DNA of 64,000 bases, taken from positions 1 through 64,000 of the forward strand of contig NZ_JAQRFK010000010.1 in NCBI RefSeq assembly GCF_028598745.1, read 5' to 3'. This stretch comes from Xenorhabdus sp. IM139775. GTDB taxonomy: Bacteria > Pseudomonadota > Gammaproteobacteria > Enterobacterales > Enterobacteriaceae. Of this stretch, positions 1 through 8,175 are shown piece after piece (within the stretch, counting starts at the first letter, position 1; every line of letters starts with the position of its first letter). A program made the translations under genes and the position numbers. The notes under the pieces are model-generated. The model saw only the letters and a list, made by a program, of their open reading frames with translations, was not told where the DNA came from and did no database searches.

Positions 1-192
1 AGCTTGAATCTCTATGTTGTGATAAATGACATCATTTAAAAGCTGTTGAAGAGCATGACGCCCTGAGATAGTCACGCCACTTTTTCCTGCATCATCGTAG
101 GTGTGGGTTATCATCATATTATGCTTATCAGCATAGCTTTTGATAAACGTAGCTTGATTGTGCAATGAGTATTGCTGATGTTCAGTAGACAT
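1..192 (-). pseudogene. Serine recombinase (resolvase/invertase family), N-terminal fragment, cut by window edge
   Basis: Read on the minus strand from the ATG at 190-192, the product begins MSTEHQQYSLHNQ and continues with TYDDAGKSGVTISGR, the hallmark of the N-terminal resolvase domain of large serine recombinases. These enzymes cut and rejoin DNA with a serine nucleophile, here Ser2. The codons just before this ATG read Y-L-R-M-S-T, which is the normal start of strand beta 1 including the catalytic Arg, but a TAA stop (202-204) lies immediately upstream in that same frame, after K-V-A. Translation from the internal ATG would lack the Arg. I therefore read it as a probable pseudogene. The rest of the gene lies outside the window, so the C-terminal half cannot be judged. 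It marks the edge of a mobile region. Confidence 0.65.
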
Positions 193-204
193 CCTAAGGT
201 ATTA

Positions 205-743
205 GGCTACTTTAATTATTTGATTTTCATTGTTATTTAAACACATTATCTCAACTCTTTACGGTTTCGAAATGTTTTAGATAAAATAGGGTTGATCAAA
301 AAAAATCAATTTCAATGATTTTAATTCAAAAATATGATTCATCCTGTGTTTATTGGTATAATACTTTGTTTTTATAAAATTTATTGGATTGTATGTCTAT
401 AAAATCATTAAAAAATAGTTATTTAATCTTATTGCCATTTGTTAATTTAACCTGAGTTTTGTTTAAGCCGCCACTATGTCATCTTCTTCCGAATAGAAAA
501 TATCTGTGGACGATTTTTTTCAACTTACCACGTAGCAATCATAAATAATTTCATGGAAATAACTCAACGAGCTGGATTTATGTTGATAAGTAAAGACGCT
601 ATGAAGCCTATGTGATGAAAGCATTGGAAGACTATAGATTCAGTGCCTAATCCCAAGCCACGGATGGCGTTAATTTCGTCTGTTTTATAATCAATCAGTG
701 CTGATGTTGGGGCAAATGGCATTAACATCAGGATGGGCTGTAT
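205..743. other. AT-rich stretch without a convincing gene
   Basis: About 540 bases, strongly AT-rich, between the broken recombinase and the small operon at 744. Short open stretches exist on both strands (for example 564-767 minus), but none has a ribosome binding site together with a recognisable product. It may hold decayed mobile-element sequence and the promoter of the 744-1327 gene pair. Confidence 0.5.
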
Positions 744-917
744 ATGGAAAAAGTTGACGATACCCAAAAAGTAACGAAACAGTTTTATAATTCAAAACGT
801 CAATCTACTATAATATTGACTGGCTCTACTGAAGCTCGTTCTGAGGCATTTAGAAAAGCCTTGCTGCATACACAGACTAAATATGCCGATATTATTAAAG
901 CGACGGAAGATAAGTAA
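744..917 (+). CDS. Small 57-residue protein, candidate antitoxin of the Doc-like gene
   Basis: The reading frame starts at ATG 744 and encodes 57 residues (MEKVDDTQKV ... IKATEDK). It ends with TAA at 915-917, whose last base is the first base of the ATG of the Doc-like gene. Such a one-base overlap is typical of translationally coupled toxin-antitoxin pairs, where the antitoxin comes first. The sequence is polar with a basic centre (residues 12-20), a STIILTGSTEARSEAFRKAL segment and a predicted helical C-terminus. It does not look like a classical Phd antitoxin of about 73 residues with its AbrB/MazE-like DNA-binding fold. Function is inferred from position only; it could be a non-Phd antitoxin or just a small accessory protein. 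Confidence 0.5.
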   Translation: MEKVDDTQKVTKQFYNSKRQSTIILTGSTEARSEAFRKALLHTQTKYADIIKATEDK

Positions 918-1327
918 TGGATATTCAATCTCTTTCAACGGAAAAAGTTATTGATATACAGAAGTCAACTCTCCCCAATAGCGGTAAACCTGATATCAAT
1001 AAGCTTGAAGGGGCTTTATTTCGTGTCCAGACATTGAAAGATCACGAAGGAAGTGAAGATGTTTTCAAATTTACAGCTATGTATTTGATAGCAATAGCTA
1101 AAGCATATACTTTTAATGATGCAAATAAGCAAACGGCTTTTCAGGCAACCGGTATATTCCTGATACTTAATGGCTTTGAACTCAACGCGTCATTTGAGTT
1201 AGTGAAACTAACAATATTGGCAACTATCGGAGAAGCTGATGGCGACAACACAGCCTTTGCACTAAAGGTTTTATCTAATTACCGGAATGACTTGTTGGAA
1301 GGTACGATCACTAACGATGGTTCATAA
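917..1327 (+). CDS. Doc-like (Fic-fold) protein with substituted active-site motif
   Basis: 136 residues resembling phage P1 Doc along its length. The Fic/Doc signature HxFx[D/N]ANKRT appears at residues 64-73 as YTFNDANKQT, followed by a helix and NGFELN, as in Doc. Doc toxins phosphorylate EF-Tu and block translation; the motif His is the catalytic residue and the K/R pair binds nucleotide. Here the His is Tyr and the Arg is Gln, so catalysis is probably lost. From memory, the same His-to-Tyr change was isolated as a non-toxic Doc mutant. It is coupled to the preceding 57-residue gene by a one-base overlap. Possible explanations are a detoxified remnant, an altered chemistry, or an immunity-type protein. 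Family assignment is good; activity is unknown. Confidence 0.75.
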   Translation: MDIQSLSTEKVIDIQKSTLPNSGKPDINKLEGALFRVQTLKDHEGSEDVFKFTAMYLIAIAKAYTFNDANKQTAFQATGIFLILNGFELNASFELVKLTILATIGEADGDNTAFALKVLSNYRNDLLEGTITNDGS

Positions 1328-1329
1328 CC

Positions 1330-1464
1330 ATGAATCACTACTACTTAATATTTATTATGAGAAAAGTAACCTATTCCGAACTCACGATTAAGCGGCTGTG
1401 CATCTGTGCAGTCGCGCAACAATTAGATGAGTTCATTGATGAAAGAGAGAAACCTCGCGGTTAG
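1330..1464 (+). CDS. Very small hypothetical protein (44 residues, or 35 from ATG 1357)
   Basis: An open frame starts at ATG 1330, three bases after the Doc-like gene stops, with an in-frame ATG at 1357 giving MRKVTYSELTIKRL and ending EREKPRG. The 35-residue version has plausible protein-like composition and overlaps the start of the next Cys-rich gene. No family is recognised and the ribosome binding site is weak. It may be a fourth member of the small operon or chance. Confidence 0.25.
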   Translation: MNHYYLIFIMRKVTYSELTIKRLCICAVAQQLDEFIDEREKPRG

Positions 1465-1657
1465 GCGGCATCATATGCAACGCTTAAAGGCAAAACGCAG
1501 CAAGTATCATAATGCAGGTGGTCAGCCCAATAAAACATCAATAGGTATATGTTATCGGACACCTTGCTTATGTTCTTGCTGGATGTGCGCGAATCATCGT
1601 GATGTGTTTGGTATGAGCATCAAAGAGATTCGAGATAGAGCCAAATATACTGATTAA
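1427..1657 (+). CDS. Small conserved Cys-rich protein (76 residues)
   Basis: The product reads MSSLMKERNLAVRRHHMQRL, then RSKYHNAGG and a cysteine cluster CLCSCWMCANHRDVF (C-x-C-x-x-C spacing), then IKEIRDRAKYTD. Basic N-terminal helices followed by clustered cysteines suggest a small metal-binding or nucleic-acid-binding protein. I have an impression of similar small proteins beside mobile elements in other Enterobacterales, but the function is not known to me. An alternative start is ATG 1439 (MKERNLAVRR), which may be the true one. It lies directly downstream of the Doc-like module and before an insertion-sequence remnant, so it belongs to the accessory region. Confidence 0.55.
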   Translation: MSSLMKERNLAVRRHHMQRLKAKRSKYHNAGGQPNKTSIGICYRTPCLCSCWMCANHRDVFGMSIKEIRDRAKYTD

Positions 1658-1746
1658 TCCGAATTCTGGATAAGAAATTGACGGGAAGCCTGTTTCAGGA
1701 GCAATGTTTTGGTGCACGCCGAAACAGCTCAGGGGAGGAACAGGCC

Positions 1747-2162
1747 ATGAACAACTTAGTTGAAATTTTCTGCGATGTCGATGACTTTTGCCATTTCTTT
1801 ATTCCTCAATGGACGCAATTTTGTCTCGACAAGGGGTATCGTCTGCACCGCAGACAAGGCCACATGTATCCCAGTGAGATCATGACCATTTTGATCCTCT
1901 TTCACATGTCGCATTACCATGATTTTAAAAATTTTTATCTGGAAAATATGTGGAAATATCATCATAACGCGTTTCCCACCTTGCTGAGTTTTATCCGTAT
2001 CGGCCCTTCCGTTTGGGTTCCATTGTGCAGTTATCTGACTAAATTAAAAAGAAAATCCTCGTATTGATTCCACGTACTTACGAGTGTGTCACAACATCCG
2101 TATTCCCCCGTCATAAAGTGTTTGAAGGGATAGCAAAACGAGGGAAAACCAGCATGGGATGA
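1747..2162 (+). pseudogene. IS982-family transposase remnant, frameshifted and truncated
   Basis: From ATG 1747 (preceded by a GGAGG-type ribosome binding site) the frame reads MNNLVEIFCDVDDFCHFFIP, then SEIMTILILFHMSHYHDFKNFYLE and LLSFIRIGP, the N-terminal third of an IS982-type DDE transposase. The frame stops at about 2065. A different frame continues with IDSTYLRVCHNIRIP and, after a further shift, RHKVFEGIAKRGKTSMG, which are consecutive conserved pieces of the same transposase. So at least two frameshifts and loss of the C-terminal two thirds have killed it. No terminal repeats could be recognised. The remnant ends shortly before an IS110-type element. Confidence 0.75.
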
Positions 2163-2199
2163 TGTGATGGACGCCCCCTTTTTCAATGGAAAATAGTGC

Positions 2200-2221
2200 C
2201 ATCTTTTATCCATCTTTTATC
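2200..2221. repeat. Tandem duplication of an 11-base unit
   Basis: The unit CATCTTTTATC is present twice in direct tandem, exactly between the IS982-type remnant and the IS110-type transposase gene. It could be a slippage product or mark the junction where one element inserted into the other. Confidence 0.7.
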
Positions 2222-2250
2222 CGATGCACTGAATTTCGGGAGAACATCTC

Positions 2251-3195
2251 ATGAATACGATCAAAGTGGTGGGTATTGACCTCGCTAAAAATGTCTTTCA
2301 AGTTTGTGTCTGGATGGAAGACGGTTCTGTTGCTTCGAACCGAAAAATTTCACGACAGAAATTTCTTGATACCATACGGGCTTTTCCACCTGAAACCCTC
2401 ATCGCTATGGAAGCCTATGCCACTTCTCATTATTGGGGACGGACGTTGCAGTCTATGGGCTATCATGTCCGAATTGTTCCCACCCAGCATGTAAAAGCTT
2501 TCAGCCATCATCAAAAAAACGATGCCAATGATGCGTTGGCTATCTGTGAAACGGCCTGCCGGCCCGGTCTCCATTTTGTTCCCATCAAAACCGTAGAACA
2601 GCAAGATATCAAAGCACTGCGCCGTGCCCGTCAGCTCATGGTGGAACAGCGTACTGCTCTTGCTAATCAAATCAGGGCCTTTCTCGCTGAGCAGGGAATA
2701 ATTGTGCCTGTGGGAATTCAGAAACTCCAACAGCACCTCCCTGATATTCTGAAAGAAGGTGATAATGCTCCGTCTTGTGTGCTGCGTCGTTTATTGCATA
2801 CGCTGTGGGAAGATCTGCAGAATTTGAACGTCAGCATTCATGAAATGGATAACGAAATTACGGCACTTTCCCGTCAGCAAGCAGGGTATGGGCACTTGCT
2901 GACTATTCCCGGTGTTGGTCCCCTGATTGCGGCGGCTTTCGTGAGTGACGTCAACGCATCCCAATTTACTCATGGCCGGCAGTTATCAGCCTGGTGTGGT
3001 TTGGTTCCCCGGCAACACAGTTCGGGCGTGCAAAAACGGGATGATCCTTTAGGCGAGTGGCTAAGAACACGGATTACCCGATGTGGCCCCATGAAAGTCA
3101 TCGTTGCTTTAGCTAACAAGCTGACCCGAATTATCTGGCGTATTCTGACAGATGAGGTTGATTATGATATGAAAAAAGCTTTTGCTATCCATTAA
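2251..3195 (+). mobile_element. IS110-family (IS1111-like) transposase gene, internally shortened
   Basis: 314 residues. The N-terminal RuvC-like DEDD domain is complete: GIDLAK (D10), E54, and KNDANDA (D91, D94). The C-terminal Tnp domain has the helix-hairpin-helix IPGVGPLIAAA and then AWCGLVPRQHSSG, whose Ser (257/258) corresponds to the catalytic serine of bridge-RNA-guided IS110 recombinases. After SSG the protein jumps to KRDDPLGEWLRTRI and ends VIVALANKLTRIIWRIL. Relatives I know have roughly 30 more residues here (a KRGDxYLRxLLxxGAR segment), so an in-frame deletion is likely and activity doubtful. The start ATG follows a GGGAGAA site. Such elements carry a guide RNA in their noncoding end; in the IS1111 group this is downstream of the gene. 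Confidence 0.85.
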
Positions 3196-4617
<1,422 letters not shown>

Positions 4618-4620
4618 GCA

Positions 4621-4653
4621 TTCCTTACTCCTCGCACTGCGAGGAGTAAGGAA
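4621..4653. terminator. Perfect 15-bp hairpin downstream of hemF
   Basis: Fifteen-base arms (4621-4635 and 4639-4653) pair perfectly around a 3-base loop ACT, just behind the hemF stop. There is no immediate run of T on the plus strand, so it may act as an imperfect terminator or protect the mRNA 3' end. Confidence 0.6.
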
Positions 4654-4838
4654 GTGAACGGCCATTTTTAAATGTTATCTATCATAATACTGATAAAAAT
4701 ATTTATTATTTTTCATTAGCAATACCCTGCCATAAAAAGTCAATACTTACACTAATGACTCGTCTATTAATTACAGCTAGTATTCAATCCGGGCCCAAAA
4801 AACGAATACAACATCTAACAACAATACAGGGTATTATT

Positions 4839-5900
4839 ATGAACAATAATCAAACCAACATATACAGCTTAATTCCTCCATTTGTTCTGGAGCATATCTC
4901 TGATGATTGTGATACCTACACTAACCAATATGTCTTAAAGACATTAGGTCATGTTTATCAATTGATGAATGCGCCTGCTGAAGAAATGACTTTTCAACAG
5001 GAAATAACAACAAAGGAGAATGATAAACTGCATCGCACTATCTATGATGCCAAAAATAAAGATAATTTCCCTGGGGAAGAATTATCTCGCAGTGAAGGTA
5101 TGCCTGAGAGTTCAGATAGTTCTGTTAATGAGGCTTATGAGTATATTGGTAAGACTCATGAATTCTATAAAAAAGTATTCGGCCGTAATTCCCTTGATAA
5201 TAAAGGAATAAAATTAGTTGCGACAGTACATTATGGCGAAAATTATCTGAATGCCTTCTGGACCAGAAAACAAATGGTATTTGGTGATGGTGATGGAAAA
5301 TATTTCAATCGCTTCACCTCTGCCGTTGATATTATCGCTCATGAGTTGACCCATGGTGTTATCGAAAGCGAAGCAGGGCTGGATTATATCTACCAATCTG
5401 GTGCACTTAATGAATCCATCTCAGATGTATTTGGCATTATGGTAAAACAGTATGTTAATGACCAAAAAGTCGATGAATCCAATTGGTTATTAGGCCAAGG
5501 TTTACTAGGACCAAAATTTAATCCAGAGAATAAACCTGAGATTGCTCTACGTTCCTTTATTAACCCCGGGAAAGCATTTTCCGGAGATAAACAAATCGGT
5601 CATATGGATCAATATGAAGATCTTCCCTTCTTCGTTGATAATGGAGGCGTTCATATATACTCAGGTATTCCTAACAGAGCATTTTATTTAGTGGCAATGG
5701 CGTTGGGAGGCTATGCCTGGGAAAAAGCCGGAAAAATCTGGTATGAAACATTGCTGGATAAACGTCTGTCTTCAGATGCCGATTTTGAGGATTTCGCCAA
5801 ACTGACGATTGATAATGCTGAGAAGTTATTCAACAAGCAAACGTCAGACATTGTTAGTCACGGTTGGAAAGACGTTGGTGTTCTACTTCCTGGAAAATAA
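4839..5900 (+). CDS. M4-family metalloprotease, protealysin/PrtS type (copy 1)
   Basis: A zinc endopeptidase of the thermolysin family. The start ATG 4839 is chosen because the leader GGGTATTATTATG matches that of copy 2; an upstream in-frame ATG at 4755 has no such support. In the 353-residue product the zinc motif HELTH is at 168-172, the third ligand is Glu192 in NESISDVFG, and the substrate-binding His lies in DNGGVHIYSGIPN. There is no signal peptide. The N-terminal part (1-50) carries the LIPPFVLEHI motif typical of the short protealysin propeptide rather than the long FTP-type prosequence of thermolysin. PrtS of Photorhabdus and protealysin of Serratia belong to this group; roles in virulence or insect-protein cleavage are known there and inferred here. 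A second copy follows in tandem. Confidence 0.92.
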   Translation: MNNNQTNIYSLIPPFVLEHISDDCDTYTNQYVLKTLGHVYQLMNAPAEEMTFQQEITTKENDKLHRTIYDAKNKDNFPGEELSRSEGMPESSDSSVNEAYEYIGKTHEFYKKVFGRNSLDNKGIKLVATVHYGENYLNAFWTRKQMVFGDGDGKYFNRFTSAVDIIAHELTHGVIESEAGLDYIYQSGALNESISDVFGIMVKQYVNDQKVDESNWLLGQGLLGPKFNPENKPEIALRSFINPGKAFSGDKQIGHMDQYEDLPFFVDNGGVHIYSGIPNRAFYLVAMALGGYAWEKAGKIWYETLLDKRLSSDADFEDFAKLTIDNAEKLFNKQTSDIVSHGWKDVGVLLPGK

Positions 5901-6131
5901 TTGGATTAATATTAATAAAATATCAATTCACATTTGAAGAGTAACATTCAGATAATCCTTAAATAAATAATAATGGGTTAATGATAGCCCTTTATTATAT
6001 TTATAAGTTAATATATCAGAGTGCAACAAAAACACCTTCCATGAGTAGAAAATACTACTATTTAGACTAATAATTAATTAAGGATCCTAGAAATAAAAAT
6101 ATGCATAGCACTTAAAAAGTGGGGTATTATT
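5901..6131. other. Intergenic region between protease copies 1 and 2
   Basis: AT-rich spacer of 231 bases without a gene. It ends in GTGGGGTATTATTATG, the same ribosome-binding leader as copy 1. The length suggests that copy 2 has its own promoter, but no clear -35/-10 pair stands out. Confidence 0.4.
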
Positions 6132-7190
6132 ATGCAAAACCATAAAGATAAATTAAACAAATCCGGTATTATTCCACCCTCTTTATTAGAATATGTTATT
6201 AAAATTTGTGGCCAAACCGATAAAGCTTACATATTAAAAACATTAGATCATGTTTACAATCTAATGAATAGCCCTGCTGAAATGGGGATTTCAATTCATC
6301 GGTATCAGCCTGGTTCTGATAATAAATTAAATCGGACGATTTATAATGCTGAATATCATGACCAATATCCAGGAAAAAAATTAATTTTAAGGGAAGGTAT
6401 CACTGTGATCGATGATATCGCAGCCACTGAAGCCTATAATTATCTTGGTAAGACATATGAATTTTACAAAAATATTTTTGGCCGTCATTCGATTGATAAC
6501 CAAGGTCTTAAATTAGTTGCTACTGTGCATTATCAAAAAAATTATATGAATGCATTTTGGGATAACAATCAAATGATTTTCGGTGATGGCTATGCCCCTT
6601 ATTTTAATCGTTTCACATCCTGCATTGATATAACTGCGCATGAACTCACTCATGGAGTGACTGAAAGTGAAGCAAACCTTGATTATGCCTACCAATCAGG
6701 GGCATTAAACGAATCTATCTCAGATGTATTCGGCATAATGGTGAAGCAATACGCGAATAACCAAAAGTCCAGCGAATCTGATTGGTTGATAGGCCAAGGG
6801 CTATTTGGCCCGGCATTGAATCCAGATAATGTTCCTAATATTGCCTTACGCTCATTCAAAAACCCCGGAACGGCAAACCCAAAAGATAATCAAGTCGGTC
6901 ATATGGATCAATATCAAGATTTATCCGTCAGAGATGATAACGGCGGTGTCCATACATATTCTGGTATTCCCAATAAAGCATTCTATTTATTGGCAATAGA
7001 ATTAGGTGGATATTCATGGGATCAAGCCGGAAAAATTTGGTACAACACATTATTGGATAAGCGGTTATCCCATAAAGCCAGTTTTAATGATTTTGCACAA
7101 CTCACCGTTGACAATGCTAACATATTATTTGGTAAGAAAATTTCAGAAATTGTGACCCATTCATGGAAACAAGTCGGAACTCTGCTTTGA
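6132..7190 (+). CDS. M4-family metalloprotease, protealysin/PrtS type (copy 2)
   Basis: 352 residues, a close paralogue of the preceding protease over its whole length. The propeptide contains IIPPSLLEYVIKICG (about 13-27). The zinc motif HELTH is at 170-174 with Glu171 as general base, Glu194 in ALNESISDVFG is the third zinc ligand, and the conserved block DNGGVHTYSGIPNKAFY is present, so all catalytic residues are intact. It has no signal peptide; export, if any, must use a non-Sec or lytic route as discussed for protealysins. It differs from copy 1 mainly in the propeptide and the linker around residues 50-100. No gene for an emfourin-type protease inhibitor, often next to protealysin, is recognisable nearby. 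Confidence 0.92.
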   Translation: MQNHKDKLNKSGIIPPSLLEYVIKICGQTDKAYILKTLDHVYNLMNSPAEMGISIHRYQPGSDNKLNRTIYNAEYHDQYPGKKLILREGITVIDDIAATEAYNYLGKTYEFYKNIFGRHSIDNQGLKLVATVHYQKNYMNAFWDNNQMIFGDGYAPYFNRFTSCIDITAHELTHGVTESEANLDYAYQSGALNESISDVFGIMVKQYANNQKSSESDWLIGQGLFGPALNPDNVPNIALRSFKNPGTANPKDNQVGHMDQYQDLSVRDDNGGVHTYSGIPNKAFYLLAIELGGYSWDQAGKIWYNTLLDKRLSHKASFNDFAQLTVDNANILFGKKISEIVTHSWKQVGTLL

Positions 7191-7290
7191 CAGCAGTCAT
7201 AGCTATCTCATCATTAAAGACCAGGGACGGTCTTAATTATTTTTCCCTACCTTCGATTTCATCAAATTAATCATTTTACTCCAGCCTACT

Positions 7291-7395
7291 TATACTCGAC
7301 GTATTTCAAGATGAATTTATTATCTCCCCCCCGCCGCTGGGAGATAATAAGCTGCTGTTATCTTACAAGCGGCAACTTCAAGTTTATCGGGTATA
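7291..7395. repeat. Palindrome-ended intergenic repeat (copy A), MITE-like
   Basis: Begins TATACTCGACGTATTTCAAG and ends with the approximate inverse, CTTCAAGTTTATCGGGTATA. Inside, 7317-7328 and 7339-7350 form a perfect 12-bp hairpin around a C-rich loop. Related termini recur at 50527-50564 and 63572-63635. The ends recall short palindromic repeats that I associate with Xenorhabdus and other Enterobacterales, probably non-autonomous mobile repeats. Confidence 0.7.
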
Positions 7396-7503
7396 CCATA
7401 AAAAATTTACATTTTTAGTAGTGACTAATAGGGTTAGTTTAGCTACTATTTGCAGTAGACCAAATATACACCAACACGGCAGCAGACAATACAGGGCGTT
7501 ACC

Positions 7504-7740
7504 ATGAATAACCATAAAGTAAGAAAAAAAAATATCATCCCCCCCTATTTATTGGAGTATATTGCAGAAACCTGTGATGAACATGATAAAGAGTATGTTT
7601 TAAACACATTAGATCATGTAAATAAATTAATTAAGCAATCAATCAAAGAAAATTCCTTAAGTTCTGAAGACGACCCTTTATTATATAAAAATAAAAAACT
7701 TTCTACGCCGGAAGGTAGCTATCCTTTATCTGGAAAATAA
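7504..7740 (+). CDS. Propeptide-only copy of the protealysin-like protease (78 residues)
   Basis: The product starts MNNHKVRKKNIIPPYLLEYI and continues through ETCDEHDKEYVLNTLDHVNKLI, clearly homologous to residues 1-45 of the two proteases upstream, including the PP motif. After KKLSTPEGSYPLSGK it stops, without any catalytic domain. The leader ACAATACAGGG before the start is shared with copy 1. The last residues SGK-stop resemble the PGK-stop of copy 1, so an internal deletion joining the propeptide to the last codons is one explanation. The catalytic domain is not found in the following 430 bases. It may be a dead remnant, or a stand-alone propeptide that could fold with or inhibit the paralogues; the sequence alone does not decide. 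Confidence 0.7.
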   Translation: MNNHKVRKKNIIPPYLLEYIAETCDEHDKEYVLNTLDHVNKLIKQSIKENSLSSEDDPLLYKNKKLSTPEGSYPLSGK

Positions 7741-8128
7741 TTTTTTTGGAAACTTTCTTTTAAATAAACCCTGTTCTAGGGAAACCTTATTTTAAGTAAT
7801 CCTTACTTTAGGAAAACCTGTTTTAAGAAAAATGGTTTTAAGAAAGGTGATTTAAAAAAACAATATCAAGAAAACGAAAGGAGTAATCGGTGCTAAAAAA
7901 CTTAATCAGGCATCACACTACTCGCTGGTTTACCTATTTTTTAATATAATCAACAAGAAAAGCATCTGAATTATAAAATCAAGCATACAATTACGACATT
8001 GATAATAAAGTTATTGCTGGGATCAAAAAATTTGCGAAATTATTTCTATTTATTATGGTTCAGGCTGGTTAAATTACTCTGTATAAATAGAAACAACTAA
8101 GAAATCACTAAACCATTATTTAAAATAA
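7741..8128. other. AT-rich region between protease remnant and der terminator
   Basis: Contains a degenerate repeat block (7770-7860) and, at 7890-7949, a 19-residue frame starting with GTG behind an unusually good ribosome site (AAAGGAG, 6 bases before GTG); its product is not recognised. Between about 7980 and 8070 a plus-strand frame reads YDIDNKVIAGIKKFAKLF without a start, possibly a gene fragment. Nothing here can be assigned. Confidence 0.4.
7770..7860. repeat. Degenerate tandem repeat, period about 16 bases
   Basis: Successive units follow the pattern CCTTATTTTAAGTAAT, CCTTACTTTAGGAAAA, CCTGTTTTAAGAAAAA, with more diverged units on either side. About five to six copies lie directly behind the propeptide-only gene. 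No known function. Confidence 0.6.
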
Positions 8129-8152
8129 TAAAGGGCTAAAAAGCCCTTTATT
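8129..8152 (-). terminator. Rho-independent terminator of der
   Basis: On the minus strand AAAGGGCT-TTTT-AGCCCTTT is followed by ATTATTTT, 25 bases beyond the der stop codon. It is a compact GC stem with a T-rich tail. Confidence 0.8.
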
Positions 8153-8175
8153 TACATCCGCATTCTTTAAAAAAA

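Noticed and set aside
564..767. 67-residue minus-strand frame upstream of the Doc-like module
   Set aside because: No ribosome site, overlaps the start of the 57-residue gene and shows no recognisable family.
4755..4838. Longer start for protease copy 1 at ATG 4755
   Set aside because: The added 28 residues have no counterpart in copy 2 or 3, whereas the leader before ATG 4839 is shared.
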